From: Asticcacaulis sp. AC460
GTDB taxonomy: Bacteria > Pseudomonadota > Alphaproteobacteria > Caulobacterales > Caulobacteraceae
Direction: 5' to 3'
DNA length: 64,000 nucleotides
Assembly: GCF_000495795.1 (NCBI RefSeq)
Contig: NZ_AWGD01000024.1
Span: forward strand, 1-64,000
In this document: one piece after another, positions 19,243 to 29,770 of the stretch
Position numbering within the stretch: the first letter of the stretch is position 1
Layout: each line of letters opens with the position of its first letter
Program-made: the position numbers and the translations under genes
Notes under the pieces: generated by a model
Told to the model about the DNA's origin: nothing
Databases searched by the model: none
What the model saw: only the letters and a program-made list of their open reading frames with translations

Positions 19243-22200
19243 ATGCTTTATACAGGTACACCCGGAAACGACAGCTTCGCCGGCGGCAGCAATGCCGACA
19301 CCCTGAATGGCAATGGCGGTCACGACACGCTGGCCGGCGGCGTCGGCGACGATATGATCACCGGTGACGACGGCAATGACAGCCTGGCCGGCGAATGGGG
19401 CAATGACACCCTCACCGGCGGTGACGGACTCGACACGCTGGACGGCGGCTTCGGCGACGACGCCTTGAGCGACAGCGCCGGCGGCAGCGTGATGAACGGC
19501 GGCGACGGCTTCGACAGCCTGACCGGCGGTAGCGGGGCCGACGTCCTGAACGGCGGCGTCCAGAACGACTGGCTGTCGGGCGGCGGGGCGGCGGATATCC
19601 TCGCCGACGGCGAGATCGGAAATACCGAGATCGACACCCTGCTGGGCGGGAGCGGCGATGATGTGCTGATCAGCCGCGGCGGCGCCGACTCGATCGACGG
19701 CGGCGACGGTATCGACAGCCTGATCCTGGACCGCGCTGCCTTTGCCGGCGCGCTGATGATCGACCTGGCCCAGATGGCGACGCCGGCCGGCCTGACCCTG
19801 AGTGACGGCACGCACATTACCGGTATCGAACTGGCAGAGGTCCGCAGCGGGTCCGGTAACGACACGCTCCTGGGCGCGGCGGCCGGTGACCGGCTGCAGG
19901 GCGGCGCCGGCAACGACAGCCTGGGTGGGAATTCGGGCCATGACCGCCTGGACGGTGAAGACGGCAACGACCTGCTGCTGGGCGGCGGCGGCAACGACAC
20001 CTTAAGCGGCGGCAATGGTACGGATACGGTCAGCTACGCCAATGCGGGCGGGTCGGTGACGGTCAGCCTGGCCGTCGCCACGGCCCAGAATACCGGCGGC
20101 GGCGGCACGGACATGCTCAGCGGCATTGAGAACGCGACCGGATCCGCCTTCACCGATATCCTGGCGGGCAATGCCGCGGCCAATCGTCTGGATGGCGGCG
20201 CCGGCGCGGATACGCTCCTGGGCGGCGCGGGCGATGACACCTATGTCGTGGACCATGCCGGAGACATGGTCCAGGAAGGCGCCGGCAACGGGGTGGATAT
20301 CGTCTATGCCGGGCTGAGCTGGACCCTGGCCGGCAATGTCGAAAATCTCGTCCTCAGCGGCGGTGACATCAACGGCACCGGCAACGGGTTGAACAACGCG
20401 CTGACCGGCACGGCCGGCAACAATATCCTGGATGGCAAGGGCGGCAGCGATATCATGGCCGGCGGGCTGGGAGACGATACCTATTATGTCGACCATATCC
20501 AGGACAATGTCGCCGAACAGCATCTGCAGGGCACCGACACCGTCTTTTCCAGCGTCAGCTATTCGCTGTTCGGCCGGGCCGTCGAAATCCTGACCCTGAC
20601 GGGGGCGGCGGTCAGCGCGACCGGGAACGGCCTGAACAACACGCTTACCGGCACCGACGGCAACAATGTGCTGGACGGCGGCGCCGGGGCCGACAAGCTG
20701 ATCGGCGGCCTGGGTGATGACACCTACTACGTCGACCATATCCAGGACAATGTCGCGGAGCAGCACCTTCAGGGGACCGATACGGTTTATTCGACCGTCA
20801 CCTATTCGTTGTTCGGACGGGCGGTCGAGGCCCTGATCCTGACCGGCGCTGCGCACATCGCCGCCACCGGCAACTCTTTGGCCAATACCCTGACCGGCAA
20901 CAGCGGCAACAATGCCCTGGACGGCGGAGAAGGCAACGACACCCTGAGCGGTGGTGACGGCCACGACGCGCTGAACGGCAATGTCGGCGCCGACTCCCTG
21001 GCCGGCGGGGCCGGTGACGACAGCTACGTCGTCGATAATGTGAACGACACCGTCCTGGAACAGGTTGGCCAGGGCCGCGACCGGGTGACCACCGGCCTGT
21101 CCTACACGCTGGGCGCCAATTTTGAAGACCTGATCCTGACGGGCAGCGCCCTCACCGCCACCGGCAACGGGCTGGACAACGCCCTGACCGGGACGGATGC
21201 CGCCAATACCCTGAACGGGCTGGGCGGCAATGACACCCTGAGCGGCGGCAACGGCAACGACACCTATTATGTCGACTCGACCTTGGATACGATTGTTGAA
21301 GCCATCGGCGGCGGCACCGACCTGGTCTTTGCCGGCACAAGCTACGTGCTGGCAGACACGGCGCGGGCGGAAACCCTGACCTTGACCGGTTCCGGCAATT
21401 TTAATGCAACGGGTAATATCGCTGCCAATGCCGTGAACGGCAACAGCGGTTATAACCTGCTGGATGGCGGCGGCGGCGTCGACACCATGGCCGGCGGACT
21501 GGGTGACGATACCTATTATGTCAACAGCCTGGATGTCGTCATCGAAGCCGCGGGCGGCGGCTACGACTCCGTCGTGCTGCAAAGCTATGACCGAATTGGT
21601 TTCGCGCTGGCGGCTGACAGCGAGATCGAGGCGGTTACGATAACGGGTAACGGCCACATTGCGGTCGTCGGTAACGGTTTCGATAACCGTCTTAACGCGA
21701 ACAATGGCAATAACCGGCTCGATGGCCTGGCGGGGAACGACGAACTGCTCGGCTTTGGTGGCGACGACTCGCTTTACGGCGGCGACGGCAATGACACGCT
21801 TGTCGGCGGGGATGGCGGCGACAGGGTGAACGGCGGCGCCGGTGACGATTCCATGACCGGAGGCCTTGGCAACGACACCTATTATATCGACGCGGCCGGT
21901 GACGTGGTGATCGAACTGGCCAGCCAGGGCGAGGATACGATTCTCGTTAATTCAAGCTACAGTCTGGCCGGAACCTATGTCGAAGGCCTGCAACTGAACG
22001 TAACGGCGGGCAACTTCAACCTCACCGGCAATGAAGCCGCCAACAGGATGGTCGGCAACGATGGCGACAACCTGCTGGATGGCGGCGCGGCCGCCGACAG
22101 CCTGCGCGGTGGCAAGGGCAACGATACCTACCTCGTCGATAACGCGGGAGATCTGCTTTACGAGGACGCCGATGAAGGCATCGACACGATCGTGAGTTCG

Positions 22201-23589
22201 ATCACTTTCGAGATGACCTATTTCCATCATCAGTTCGAGAATATCACTTTGACGGGCAGCGCCTACAGCGCCAAGGGTAATAGTCGCGACAACGTGCTGA
22301 CCGGCACGTCAGGTAACAACTATCTCGATGGTGTAGGCGGAAACGATACGCTGATCGGTGGTGACGGCGATGACTACTATGTCGTGTCCGGGGCGGATGT
22401 GATCATCGAGGCTGAGAATGGCGGTACGGACCAGGTTTCGGCGGACAGCAGCTACGTCCTGACCGGTACCGCGATCGAAAACCTGACCTTGCAGAATGTG
22501 GCGGCGGCGCTCAATGCCACGGGCAATGCGCTGAACAATATGCTGACCGGAAACGCCTATGCCAATATTCTGGACGGGGGCGCCGGCGCCGATACCATGT
22601 CGGGCGGCAGCGGCAACGACACCTATATCGTCGACAGCACCGGAGAGGTCACCCTGGAGAGCAGCTCGTCGGGCGGCAAGGACCTGGTTCTGGCCTCGGG
22701 CTCCCATACCCTGGGCAACCTGATCGAAAATCTGACCCTGACCGGCAGCGACAATATCGACGGAACCGGCAACGCGCTGTCCAACGTGCTGAGAGGCAAT
22801 GCCGGGATCAATGTGTTGAACGGCGGCGCCGGCCACGACACCTACTATGTTCAAAACGTCGGCGACACCGTCGTCGATACGGTGAGCGGGAACGATCTGG
22901 TGTATTCGGACGTGTCCTTCATTCTGAGCGAAGGGGTAGAAAAGCTTTACCTGCAGGGGACGGATAATCTGACAGGCACCGGCAACAGTGGGGATAATCA
23001 GCTGAGCGGCAATTCCGGGAACAACCTGCTGGATGGGGGAGATGGATACGATATTCTGAACGGCGGCGACGGCGACGATACCATCATCATCGGCGGCTAT
23101 GATGAGGCCCACGGCGGCGGCGGAGTTGACAGGCTTTTGACATCGGTCTCCGTTGACCTGGATGTCGGCGAGGACCAGGACGGCCATATCTTTGGATTTG
23201 AAATCGTGATCCTAACGGGAAGTGAGGATTTGGGTATTTATTCCGGCGGTTCCGGCAACGCGTCCCTCTACGGTAATTCCGGCGACAACCACCTGTGGGC
23301 GGGAGACGGCGACGAACGGCTGGATGGCGGCGCCGGTAATGACAATCTGTACGGCGGTGACGGCGCCGACCTGTTCGTGTTCGGTCTCGACAGCGACCAG
23401 GACGAGATCGCCGACCTGGACGGCAGCGAAGGCGACCGGATCGATGTCAGCGCCTATACGGGCGGCGTCGCCAATGTCGGCATGGTGTCGCAGGTCGGGT
23501 CGCACACCATCATCGACCTGGGGGACGGCAATATCGTCACGGTGCAGTACACCACGGTCAGTGAGGTCCTTCCCTATATCGTCTGGTAA
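19243..23589 (+). CDS. RTX-repeat calcium-binding protein 3 of 6
   Basis: 1448 aa from ATG 19243 (AGGGAAG just upstream). The open frame reaches back into member 2, but that part is out of phase with its coding frame and is rejected. The N-terminal 340 residues align without gaps to member 4, including 138 bases with a single mismatch (19371-19508 against 23751-23888). About 11 modules follow; modules 2 and 3 both carry HIQDNVAEQHLQGTDTV and SLFGRAVE, an evident internal duplication. A degenerate last module (GGYDEAHGGGGVDRLL) precedes the common end domain DRIDVSAYTGGVAN... PYIVW. Function as for the other members: Ca-dependent extracellular repeat protein, biological role unknown. Confidence 0.9.
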   Translation: MLYTGTPGNDSFAGGSNADTLNGNGGHDTLAGGVGDDMITGDDGNDSLAGEWGNDTLTGGDGLDTLDGGFGDDALSDSAGGSVMNGGDGFDSLTGGSGADVLNGGVQNDWLSGGGAADILADGEIGNTEIDTLLGGSGDDVLISRGGADSIDGGDGIDSLILDRAAFAGALMIDLAQMATPAGLTLSDGTHITGIELAEVRSGSGNDTLLGAAAGDRLQGGAGNDSLGGNSGHDRLDGEDGNDLLLGGGGNDTLSGGNGTDTVSYANAGGSVTVSLAVATAQNTGGGGTDMLSGIENATGSAFTDILAGNAAANRLDGGAGADTLLGGAGDDTYVVDHAGDMVQEGAGNGVDIVYAGLSWTLAGNVENLVLSGGDINGTGNGLNNALTGTAGNNILDGKGGSDIMAGGLGDDTYYVDHIQDNVAEQHLQGTDTVFSSVSYSLFGRAVEILTLTGAAVSATGNGLNNTLTGTDGNNVLDGGAGADKLIGGLGDDTYYVDHIQDNVAEQHLQGTDTVYSTVTYSLFGRAVEALILTGAAHIAATGNSLANTLTGNSGNNALDGGEGNDTLSGGDGHDALNGNVGADSLAGGAGDDSYVVDNVNDTVLEQVGQGRDRVTTGLSYTLGANFEDLILTGSALTATGNGLDNALTGTDAANTLNGLGGNDTLSGGNGNDTYYVDSTLDTIVEAIGGGTDLVFAGTSYVLADTARAETLTLTGSGNFNATGNIAANAVNGNSGYNLLDGGGGVDTMAGGLGDDTYYVNSLDVVIEAAGGGYDSVVLQSYDRIGFALAADSEIEAVTITGNGHIAVVGNGFDNRLNANNGNNRLDGLAGNDELLGFGGDDSLYGGDGNDTLVGGDGGDRVNGGAGDDSMTGGLGNDTYYIDAAGDVVIELASQGEDTILVNSSYSLAGTYVEGLQLNVTAGNFNLTGNEAANRMVGNDGDNLLDGGAAADSLRGGKGNDTYLVDNAGDLLYEDADEGIDTIVSSITFEMTYFHHQFENITLTGSAYSAKGNSRDNVLTGTSGNNYLDGVGGNDTLIGGDGDDYYVVSGADVIIEAENGGTDQVSADSSYVLTGTAIENLTLQNVAAALNATGNALNNMLTGNAYANILDGGAGADTMSGGSGNDTYIVDSTGEVTLESSSSGGKDLVLASGSHTLGNLIENLTLTGSDNIDGTGNALSNVLRGNAGINVLNGGAGHDTYYVQNVGDTVVDTVSGNDLVYSDVSFILSEGVEKLYLQGTDNLTGTGNSGDNQLSGNSGNNLLDGGDGYDILNGGDGDDTIIIGGYDEAHGGGGVDRLLTSVSVDLDVGEDQDGHIFGFEIVILTGSEDLGIYSGGSGNASLYGNSGDNHLWAGDGDERLDGGAGNDNLYGGDGADLFVFGLDSDQDEIADLDGSEGDRIDVSAYTGGVANVGMVSQVGSHTIIDLGDGNIVTVQYTTVSEVLPYIVW
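19371..19508 (+). repeat. Near-identical 138-bp segment shared with 23751-23888
   Basis: It lies at the same distance from the start codon in RTX genes 3 and 4 (offset exactly 4380). By direct comparison only one base differs in 138 (19428 against 23808), while flanking sequence diverges clearly. This fits recent duplication or gene conversion. Confidence 0.9.
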
Positions 23590-23622
23590 GGTTCAGCCAG
23601 CCATCATCACGGAGATAAAGTC

Positions 23623-26600
23623 ATGCTTTACAATGGGACACCGGGCAACGACAGCTTTGCCGGCGGCAGCGACAACGATACCGCGAACGGTAACGGCGGC
23701 AACGACACCCTGACCGGCGGGGTCGGAAACGATGTCATCACCGGCGATGACGGCAATGACAGCCTGGCCGGCGAATGGGGCAATGACACCCTCACCGGCG
23801 GTGACGGGCTCGACACGCTGGACGGCGGCTTCGGCGACGACGCCTTGAGCGACAGCGCCGGCGGCAGCGTGATGAACGGCGGCGACGGTTTCGACAGTCT
23901 CACGGGCGGTAGCGGGGCCGACGTGCTCAATGGCGGGACCGAGAACGACTGGCTGTCGGGCGGCGCGGCTGCGGATATCCTCACCGACGGCGAGATCGGC
24001 AATACCGAGGCCGATACCCTGGTCGGTGGGACCGGTGATGACGTCCTGATCAGCCGCGGCGGCGGCGACAGTATCGACGGCGGCGCCGGGATCGACAGCC
24101 TGGTGCTGGATCGTACCGCCTATGCCGGTGCGCTGGCCGTGGACGTGGCCCAGATGGCCACTGCGGAAGGCGCGCTCCTGGCCGACGGCACGCGGGTCTC
24201 CGGCGTGGACCTGGTCGAGATCCGCAGCGGGTCCGGTAACGACACGCTCATAGGCGCCGCGGCGGCCGACCGGCTACGGGGCGGTAGCGGCAATGACAGC
24301 CTGAGCGGTGGTTCCGGCCATGACCGGCTGGACGGCGAGGATGGCGACGATCTGCTGCTGGGTGGTGGTGGCAACGACACGCTCAATGGCGGCAACGGCA
24401 TAGATACAGTCAGCTACGCCAATGCCGGCGGCGCGGTGTCGGTCAACCTTGCGACGACTACGGCCCAGGCGACCAGTGGCGGCGGTACGGACGTCCTCAG
24501 CGCAATCGAGAATGCGATCGGCTCGTCCTTCACCGACATCCTGATCGGGACCACCGGCGCCAACCGGCTGGACGGGGGCACCGGCGCGGATACGCTGTCC
24601 GGCGGCGCCGGCGATGACACCTATATCGTCGACAACACCGGCGATGTCGTCCAGGAAGGCAACAACGGCGGCATCGACACCATTTTCTCGTCCGTCACCC
24701 GCACCCTTTCGGGCGTCGGGGCGGAAGTCCTGAACCTGACCGGCAGCGCCAATATCAACGGCACCGGCAATGGCGCCAACAATCTGCTGACCGGCAACAG
24801 CGGCAACAACCTGCTGGATGGTGGTATCGGCAGCGACATCATGGCCGGCGGCGCCGGAGACGACACCTATATCGTCGATTCCACCGGGGATAATGTCGCC
24901 GAAAGCCACCTCCAGGGCACCGACACCATCCGTGCCGGCGTGAGTTATTCGCTGTTCGGACGGGCGGTCGAAATCCTGATCCTGACCGGATCGGGCAACA
25001 TCAACGCCACCGGCAACGGGTTGAACAATACCCTGACCGGCAATGACGGCAACAATGTGCTGGACGGCGGCACCGGCGCCGATGTCATGACCGGCGGGCT
25101 GGGCGACGATACCTATTATGTCGATCACATCCAGGACAATGTCGCTGAACAGCATCTCCAGGGCAATGATACGGTCTATTCGACGATCACCTACTCCCTG
25201 TTCGGGCGTGCCGTCGAAGCCCTGATCCTGACCGGCAGCGCCCACATCAATGCCACCGGTAACTCGCTGAACAACGCCCTGACCGGAAATTCCGGCAACA
25301 ACATCCTGGATGGCGGCGCCGGCGCCGACACACAGACCGGCGGTGCGGGTAACGACACCTACTATGTCGATATCGCCAGTGATGTGGTGACCGAAGCCTC
25401 GGGCGGCGGCACCGACCTGATCATCTCCGCGATCAGCTATGCGCTTGCCGGTGGCTTCGTCGAGAACCTGACCCTGGGCGGGACGGGCAACCTGAACGCC
25501 ACCGGCAGCGGCCTGGCCAACACCCTGACCGGCAACAGCGGTAACAATGTGCTGGACGGCGGAACAGGGAACGACACGCTCTATGGAGGTGACGGCAATG
25601 ACACCTATTATGTCGATTCCACGAATGACCGCGTGTCGGACAGCACGGGCACAGACCTCATCCTGGCCAGCGCAACCTTCAACCTGACCAATACCGGAAC
25701 AGAAAGCCTGACCCTGACCGGCTTGGCCAATATCGACGCAACCGGGAACAGTCTGGACAACACCCTCACGGGCAACGCCGGCAACAACAATCTCGACGGC
25801 GGCTTCGGCAATGACACCATGATCGGCGGTACGGGCGACGATACCTATCAGATCCGCGGTGACGACGTGGTCGTCGAGGCCGCCGGCGGCGGCCATGACA
25901 CCCTGTGGTTCCTGACGCGCCTGACCGTTCCCTATGTCCTGGCCGAGGGCGAAGTCGAATCTGTCGAGATCAAATATACCGGCTATGACGCGTCGGTTAC
26001 CGGCAACGGCCGCGACAATCGCCTTACCGGTAATAACGGTGGCGATACGTTATATGGGCTGGCGGGCAATGACACTCTGTCGGGGGGCGCCGGTTTCGAC
26101 GATCTGTACGGTGGACTCGGCAATGACAGCCTGGACGGCGGCGCCAGTGGCGGCCTTCTGGATGGAGGTGAAGGCGACGACACCATGGTCAGCGGTGGTG
26201 ACTATACCACCTTCTATGTCGACTCTGCCGGCGACGTTATCGTGACCACACCGTCCGCGGCGAACAATTCCGCCTTTGCCTCGATCAGCTTTTCGCTGGC
26301 CGGGCGGGCGATCAAGACCCTGACCCTGACCGGCAGCGCCAATATCAATGCAACAGGGCATACCGGATTGAATACCCTGCGTGGCAATAGCGGCAACAAC
26401 GTCCTGGATGGCGGCGGTGGAACGGATACCCTGATCGGCGGCCTTGGCAACGACACCTATTATGTCGACAGCAGCAGCGATAACGTCCAGGAACTGGCCG
26501 GCGAAGGTACCGACACGGTCATAAGCAGCGGCAATTACGAGCTGAAATCCGCCGTCGAAAACCTGGTCCTTTCCGGTGCGCTGGATTCCAGCGGCAAGGG

Positions 26601-27951
26601 CTTCAGCAATGCCAACACGATCACCGGCAATAGCGGCAATAATCTGCTGGATGGGAGCTTTGGCGCCGACACGATGATCGGAGGCCTGGGGGACGACACC
26701 TATATCGTCGACGACTCCGGCGATATTATTACGGAAGCCGAAGGCGAAGGATGGGACACGGTCAGGACAGGCGGCAACTATACCCTGACCCAGGGTGCGA
26801 TCGAGGCCCTGGTTCTGACGGGAAATGCGACGTTCGGAACCGGAAATTCCCGTAATAACGCCCTGACCGGTAGCTTTTTCGACAATCGGCTCGACGGCGC
26901 GGCGGGCGACGATACGATGGAAGGTTACCAGGGCAATGACACCTATGTCGTCGACAGCACCGGCGATGTTGTCATCGAGTCCAGCGCCGGCGACGGAACG
27001 GATGAAGTCTGGGCGTCGGTTTCCTATACGCTGAGCGCATTCGTCGAGAAGCTGACCCTGACCGGCACGGCCGACATAAACGGGACGGGTAACAGTCTGT
27101 CCAATGCGTTGAACGGAAACGACGGGACCAATGTTTTAGCCGGCGGACAGGGTAATGATACCTACCTGGTCCAGAACGTGGGCGATACGGTTGTCGAGTC
27201 TGCGGGTGAAGGCGACGATATTGTCTACAGCCACGTCGATTTCGACGCCGGCAGCAGCGCCGTTGAACGTATTGTCCTGGCGGGGACGGCGGATAATGAC
27301 GCCTTCGGCAATGACTTGAGCAATGGCATCCAGGGCAATATCGGCGCCAATCTGCTTGAGGGCCGCGCCGGTACCGATCTGATCGAAGGCGACGCCGGAA
27401 ACGATACTCTGGACGGCGGCGCCGGAGCCGACACCATGCGCGGTGGCTCGGGAGACGATGTCTATATTGTCGACAGCCTGAACGACGTCGTCGAAGACAG
27501 CGACTACTCTGGCCAGGTGTGGTCGTCCATCAGCTACCAGCTCAACGAAGACGGGATTAACTACCTCCGTTTGCTGGGAACGGCCGATATCAATGCCTAT
27601 GGCAGCGAGGAAGGTGGCGACCGCCTGATCGGCAACTCGGGCAACAACCTGATCGAAGGTTTCGGGGAAAATGACTGGCTGGACGGCGGGGAAGGCAACG
27701 ACACCCTCCATGGTGATCAGGATTCCGACTACTATCATTTCGGCCTGAACAGCGGCCAGGACATGATGGACAATATCGACCCGTACACCTTCCATGACAA
27801 GATCGACATCAGCGCCTACACCCACGGCGTTGCCAACGAAAGCATGCTGACCCAGGTCGGCTACAATACCTTCATCGACCTGGGCAGCGGCAACACCATT
27901 ACTGTTGTCGGCTCCGGCGTTGGGGACGTTCTCCTCTGCATGGTCTGGTAG
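23623..27951 (+). CDS. RTX-repeat calcium-binding protein 4 of 6
   Basis: 1442 aa; GGAG (23611-23614) lies eight bases before ATG 23623. It starts MLYNGTPGNDSFAG and is the closest paralogue of member 3 through the first 340 residues. About 12 modules follow, two with SLFGRAVE at positions 2 and 3 and one with the HIQDNVAEQHLQG variant. A module near residue 860 has lost its usual RTX lead (SGGDYTTFYVDSAGD). The C-terminus (DKIDISAYTHGVAN... LLCMVW) is nearest that of member 1, so N- and C-terminal relationships differ, as expected from recombination among paralogues. 33 bases separate it from member 3 and 46 from member 5. Confidence 0.9.
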   Translation: MLYNGTPGNDSFAGGSDNDTANGNGGNDTLTGGVGNDVITGDDGNDSLAGEWGNDTLTGGDGLDTLDGGFGDDALSDSAGGSVMNGGDGFDSLTGGSGADVLNGGTENDWLSGGAAADILTDGEIGNTEADTLVGGTGDDVLISRGGGDSIDGGAGIDSLVLDRTAYAGALAVDVAQMATAEGALLADGTRVSGVDLVEIRSGSGNDTLIGAAAADRLRGGSGNDSLSGGSGHDRLDGEDGDDLLLGGGGNDTLNGGNGIDTVSYANAGGAVSVNLATTTAQATSGGGTDVLSAIENAIGSSFTDILIGTTGANRLDGGTGADTLSGGAGDDTYIVDNTGDVVQEGNNGGIDTIFSSVTRTLSGVGAEVLNLTGSANINGTGNGANNLLTGNSGNNLLDGGIGSDIMAGGAGDDTYIVDSTGDNVAESHLQGTDTIRAGVSYSLFGRAVEILILTGSGNINATGNGLNNTLTGNDGNNVLDGGTGADVMTGGLGDDTYYVDHIQDNVAEQHLQGNDTVYSTITYSLFGRAVEALILTGSAHINATGNSLNNALTGNSGNNILDGGAGADTQTGGAGNDTYYVDIASDVVTEASGGGTDLIISAISYALAGGFVENLTLGGTGNLNATGSGLANTLTGNSGNNVLDGGTGNDTLYGGDGNDTYYVDSTNDRVSDSTGTDLILASATFNLTNTGTESLTLTGLANIDATGNSLDNTLTGNAGNNNLDGGFGNDTMIGGTGDDTYQIRGDDVVVEAAGGGHDTLWFLTRLTVPYVLAEGEVESVEIKYTGYDASVTGNGRDNRLTGNNGGDTLYGLAGNDTLSGGAGFDDLYGGLGNDSLDGGASGGLLDGGEGDDTMVSGGDYTTFYVDSAGDVIVTTPSAANNSAFASISFSLAGRAIKTLTLTGSANINATGHTGLNTLRGNSGNNVLDGGGGTDTLIGGLGNDTYYVDSSSDNVQELAGEGTDTVISSGNYELKSAVENLVLSGALDSSGKGFSNANTITGNSGNNLLDGSFGADTMIGGLGDDTYIVDDSGDIITEAEGEGWDTVRTGGNYTLTQGAIEALVLTGNATFGTGNSRNNALTGSFFDNRLDGAAGDDTMEGYQGNDTYVVDSTGDVVIESSAGDGTDEVWASVSYTLSAFVEKLTLTGTADINGTGNSLSNALNGNDGTNVLAGGQGNDTYLVQNVGDTVVESAGEGDDIVYSHVDFDAGSSAVERIVLAGTADNDAFGNDLSNGIQGNIGANLLEGRAGTDLIEGDAGNDTLDGGAGADTMRGGSGDDVYIVDSLNDVVEDSDYSGQVWSSISYQLNEDGINYLRLLGTADINAYGSEEGGDRLIGNSGNNLIEGFGENDWLDGGEGNDTLHGDQDSDYYHFGLNSGQDMMDNIDPYTFHDKIDISAYTHGVANESMLTQVGYNTFIDLGSGNTITVVGSGVGDVLLCMVW

Positions 27952-27997
27952 GGGTTTGCCGAATTCAAGCTGTCAGCGCTACAGGTAGGAGAGAATT

Positions 27998-29737
27998 ATG
28001 ACCTATTTTCCGGGAACCCCCGATAATGATGTCTATGCCGGTGGCAGCGACAAGGACGGGATCAACGGACTGGGGGGCAACGACACCCTGTCCGGCGGCG
28101 ATGGCCAGGACACGATCTTCGGCGGCGACGGTCACGACTGGATCGACGGCGGCAGCGGCGACGACATCATGGGCGGCGGTCTGGGCAACGACACCTTCAT
28201 CGTCGACAGTACCGGCGACACCGTCCTGGAAGGCGGCAACCAGGGGATAGACCTGGTACGCGCCTCGGTCAGCTTTTCCCTGGCCGGGCGGCAGATCGAA
28301 TACCTCACCCTCACGGGGCTGGCGCATATCAACGCCACCGGCAACGGGTTCAACAACCTGCTGATCGGCAATGAAGGCAATAATGTTCTGGACGGCGGCG
28401 CCGGGGCCGACATCCTGCAGGGCGGTATGGGCGACGACACCTACTATGTCGACCATGCCGGCGACAATGTCGTCGAAGCGCACCTGCAGGGGACAGACAC
28501 CATCTATGCCTCCGTCAGCTATTCGCTGTTCGGCCGGGCGGTGGAGAACCTCATCCTGACGGGCGCCGCCAACCTCAGCGCCACCGGTAATTCGCTGGCG
28601 AACACCCTGACCGGCAACAGCGGCAAAAATGTCCTGGATGGCGGGACCGGCGCCGACGTGCTGCGCGGGGGAACGGGCGACGACACCTACTATGTCGATA
28701 ACGCCGGCGACAATGTCGTCGAGGCCCACTATGAAGGGACCGATACCGTCCGTGCCAGCGTCAGCTATTCCCTGGTCGGGCGGGCGGTCGAAAATCTGGT
28801 TCTGTCAGGCGCCGGCCATCTCAATGCGACGGGGAACTCGCTGCACAATGTCCTGACCGGCAATGCGGGCAACAATGTCATCGATGGCGGCGGCGGCAAG
28901 GACACCATGACCGGCGGCCTGGGTGACGATACCTTCTATGTCAATAGTGTTGAAGACGTGGTTTTCGAAGCCAATAACGGCGGCAACGACGTCCTCCTGC
29001 TGAACGTCAGTGCGCCGGTCTATCTCATGCCCGAATGGGTGGAACAGGCCATCATGCTGGGGGGCGCCGGCGACATCACCGGCAATACCCGCGCCAACCT
29101 GATCGACGCCACCAACAGCAAGGTCACCAAGCCGGACAACCGGCTGGACGGCGATAGCGGCAACGACACGCTGATCGGCGGCGCCGGCGATGACACGCTC
29201 ATCGGCGGAACCGGAAACGACAGCCTGGCCGGCGGCACGGGGTCCGACGTATTGAGCGGCAGCGGCGGCGACGACACCATGGTGGGCGGCACGGGCGGCG
29301 ACGCCTATTCGGTCGACTCGGCGGGAGACGTGGTGATCGAAGTGTCGGAGAACAGTGTGGATTTGTTGTCGGCGTCGATATCCTATGTCCTGCCCGAGTT
29401 TATTGAGACCCTGACCCTGATCGGCACCGGCAACATCGACGGAACGGGCAACAACCTCAGGAACCTCCTGATCGGCAATGCCGGCAACAATGTCCTGACC
29501 GGCGGCGCCGGCAATGACAACTTCCACTTCGGGAGGAAGGTCGGTCAGGATACCATCGCCGACATGGACGGCGAAGAGGGCGACCGGATCGATATCGCGC
29601 TGCACACCCACGGCACGGTCACGCCGGGTATCGTCACCCAGTCGGGGGCCGATGTCCTGATCGACCTGGGCAACGGCAACACCGTCCTTGTGCTCAGCGA
29701 CACGGTCGAAAACGTCCTGCCGTACATCCTTTGGTAA
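27998..29737 (+). CDS. RTX-repeat calcium-binding protein 5 of 6 (short subtype)
   Basis: 579 aa; AGGAGAG (27987-27993) precedes ATG 27998. The N-terminus MTYFPGTPDNDVYAGGS then DGINGLGGNDTLSGG differs from members 1-4 and defines a subtype shared with member 6. About five modules follow, the first with SLAGRQIEYL, the next with SLFGRAVENL and SLVGRAVENL. A cluster of five RTX nonapeptides precedes the last module. The end domain is DRIDIALHTHGTVT... PYILW. It has no signal peptide or enzymatic domain. It is probably co-transcribed with its neighbours (46-base and 33-base gaps). Confidence 0.9.
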   Translation: MTYFPGTPDNDVYAGGSDKDGINGLGGNDTLSGGDGQDTIFGGDGHDWIDGGSGDDIMGGGLGNDTFIVDSTGDTVLEGGNQGIDLVRASVSFSLAGRQIEYLTLTGLAHINATGNGFNNLLIGNEGNNVLDGGAGADILQGGMGDDTYYVDHAGDNVVEAHLQGTDTIYASVSYSLFGRAVENLILTGAANLSATGNSLANTLTGNSGKNVLDGGTGADVLRGGTGDDTYYVDNAGDNVVEAHYEGTDTVRASVSYSLVGRAVENLVLSGAGHLNATGNSLHNVLTGNAGNNVIDGGGGKDTMTGGLGDDTFYVNSVEDVVFEANNGGNDVLLLNVSAPVYLMPEWVEQAIMLGGAGDITGNTRANLIDATNSKVTKPDNRLDGDSGNDTLIGGAGDDTLIGGTGNDSLAGGTGSDVLSGSGGDDTMVGGTGGDAYSVDSAGDVVIEVSENSVDLLSASISYVLPEFIETLTLIGTGNIDGTGNNLRNLLIGNAGNNVLTGGAGNDNFHFGRKVGQDTIADMDGEEGDRIDIALHTHGTVTPGIVTQSGADVLIDLGNGNTVLVLSDTVENVLPYILW

Positions 29738-29770
29738 AGCGTCCGGCATTCACACGATAAGGATACGACG

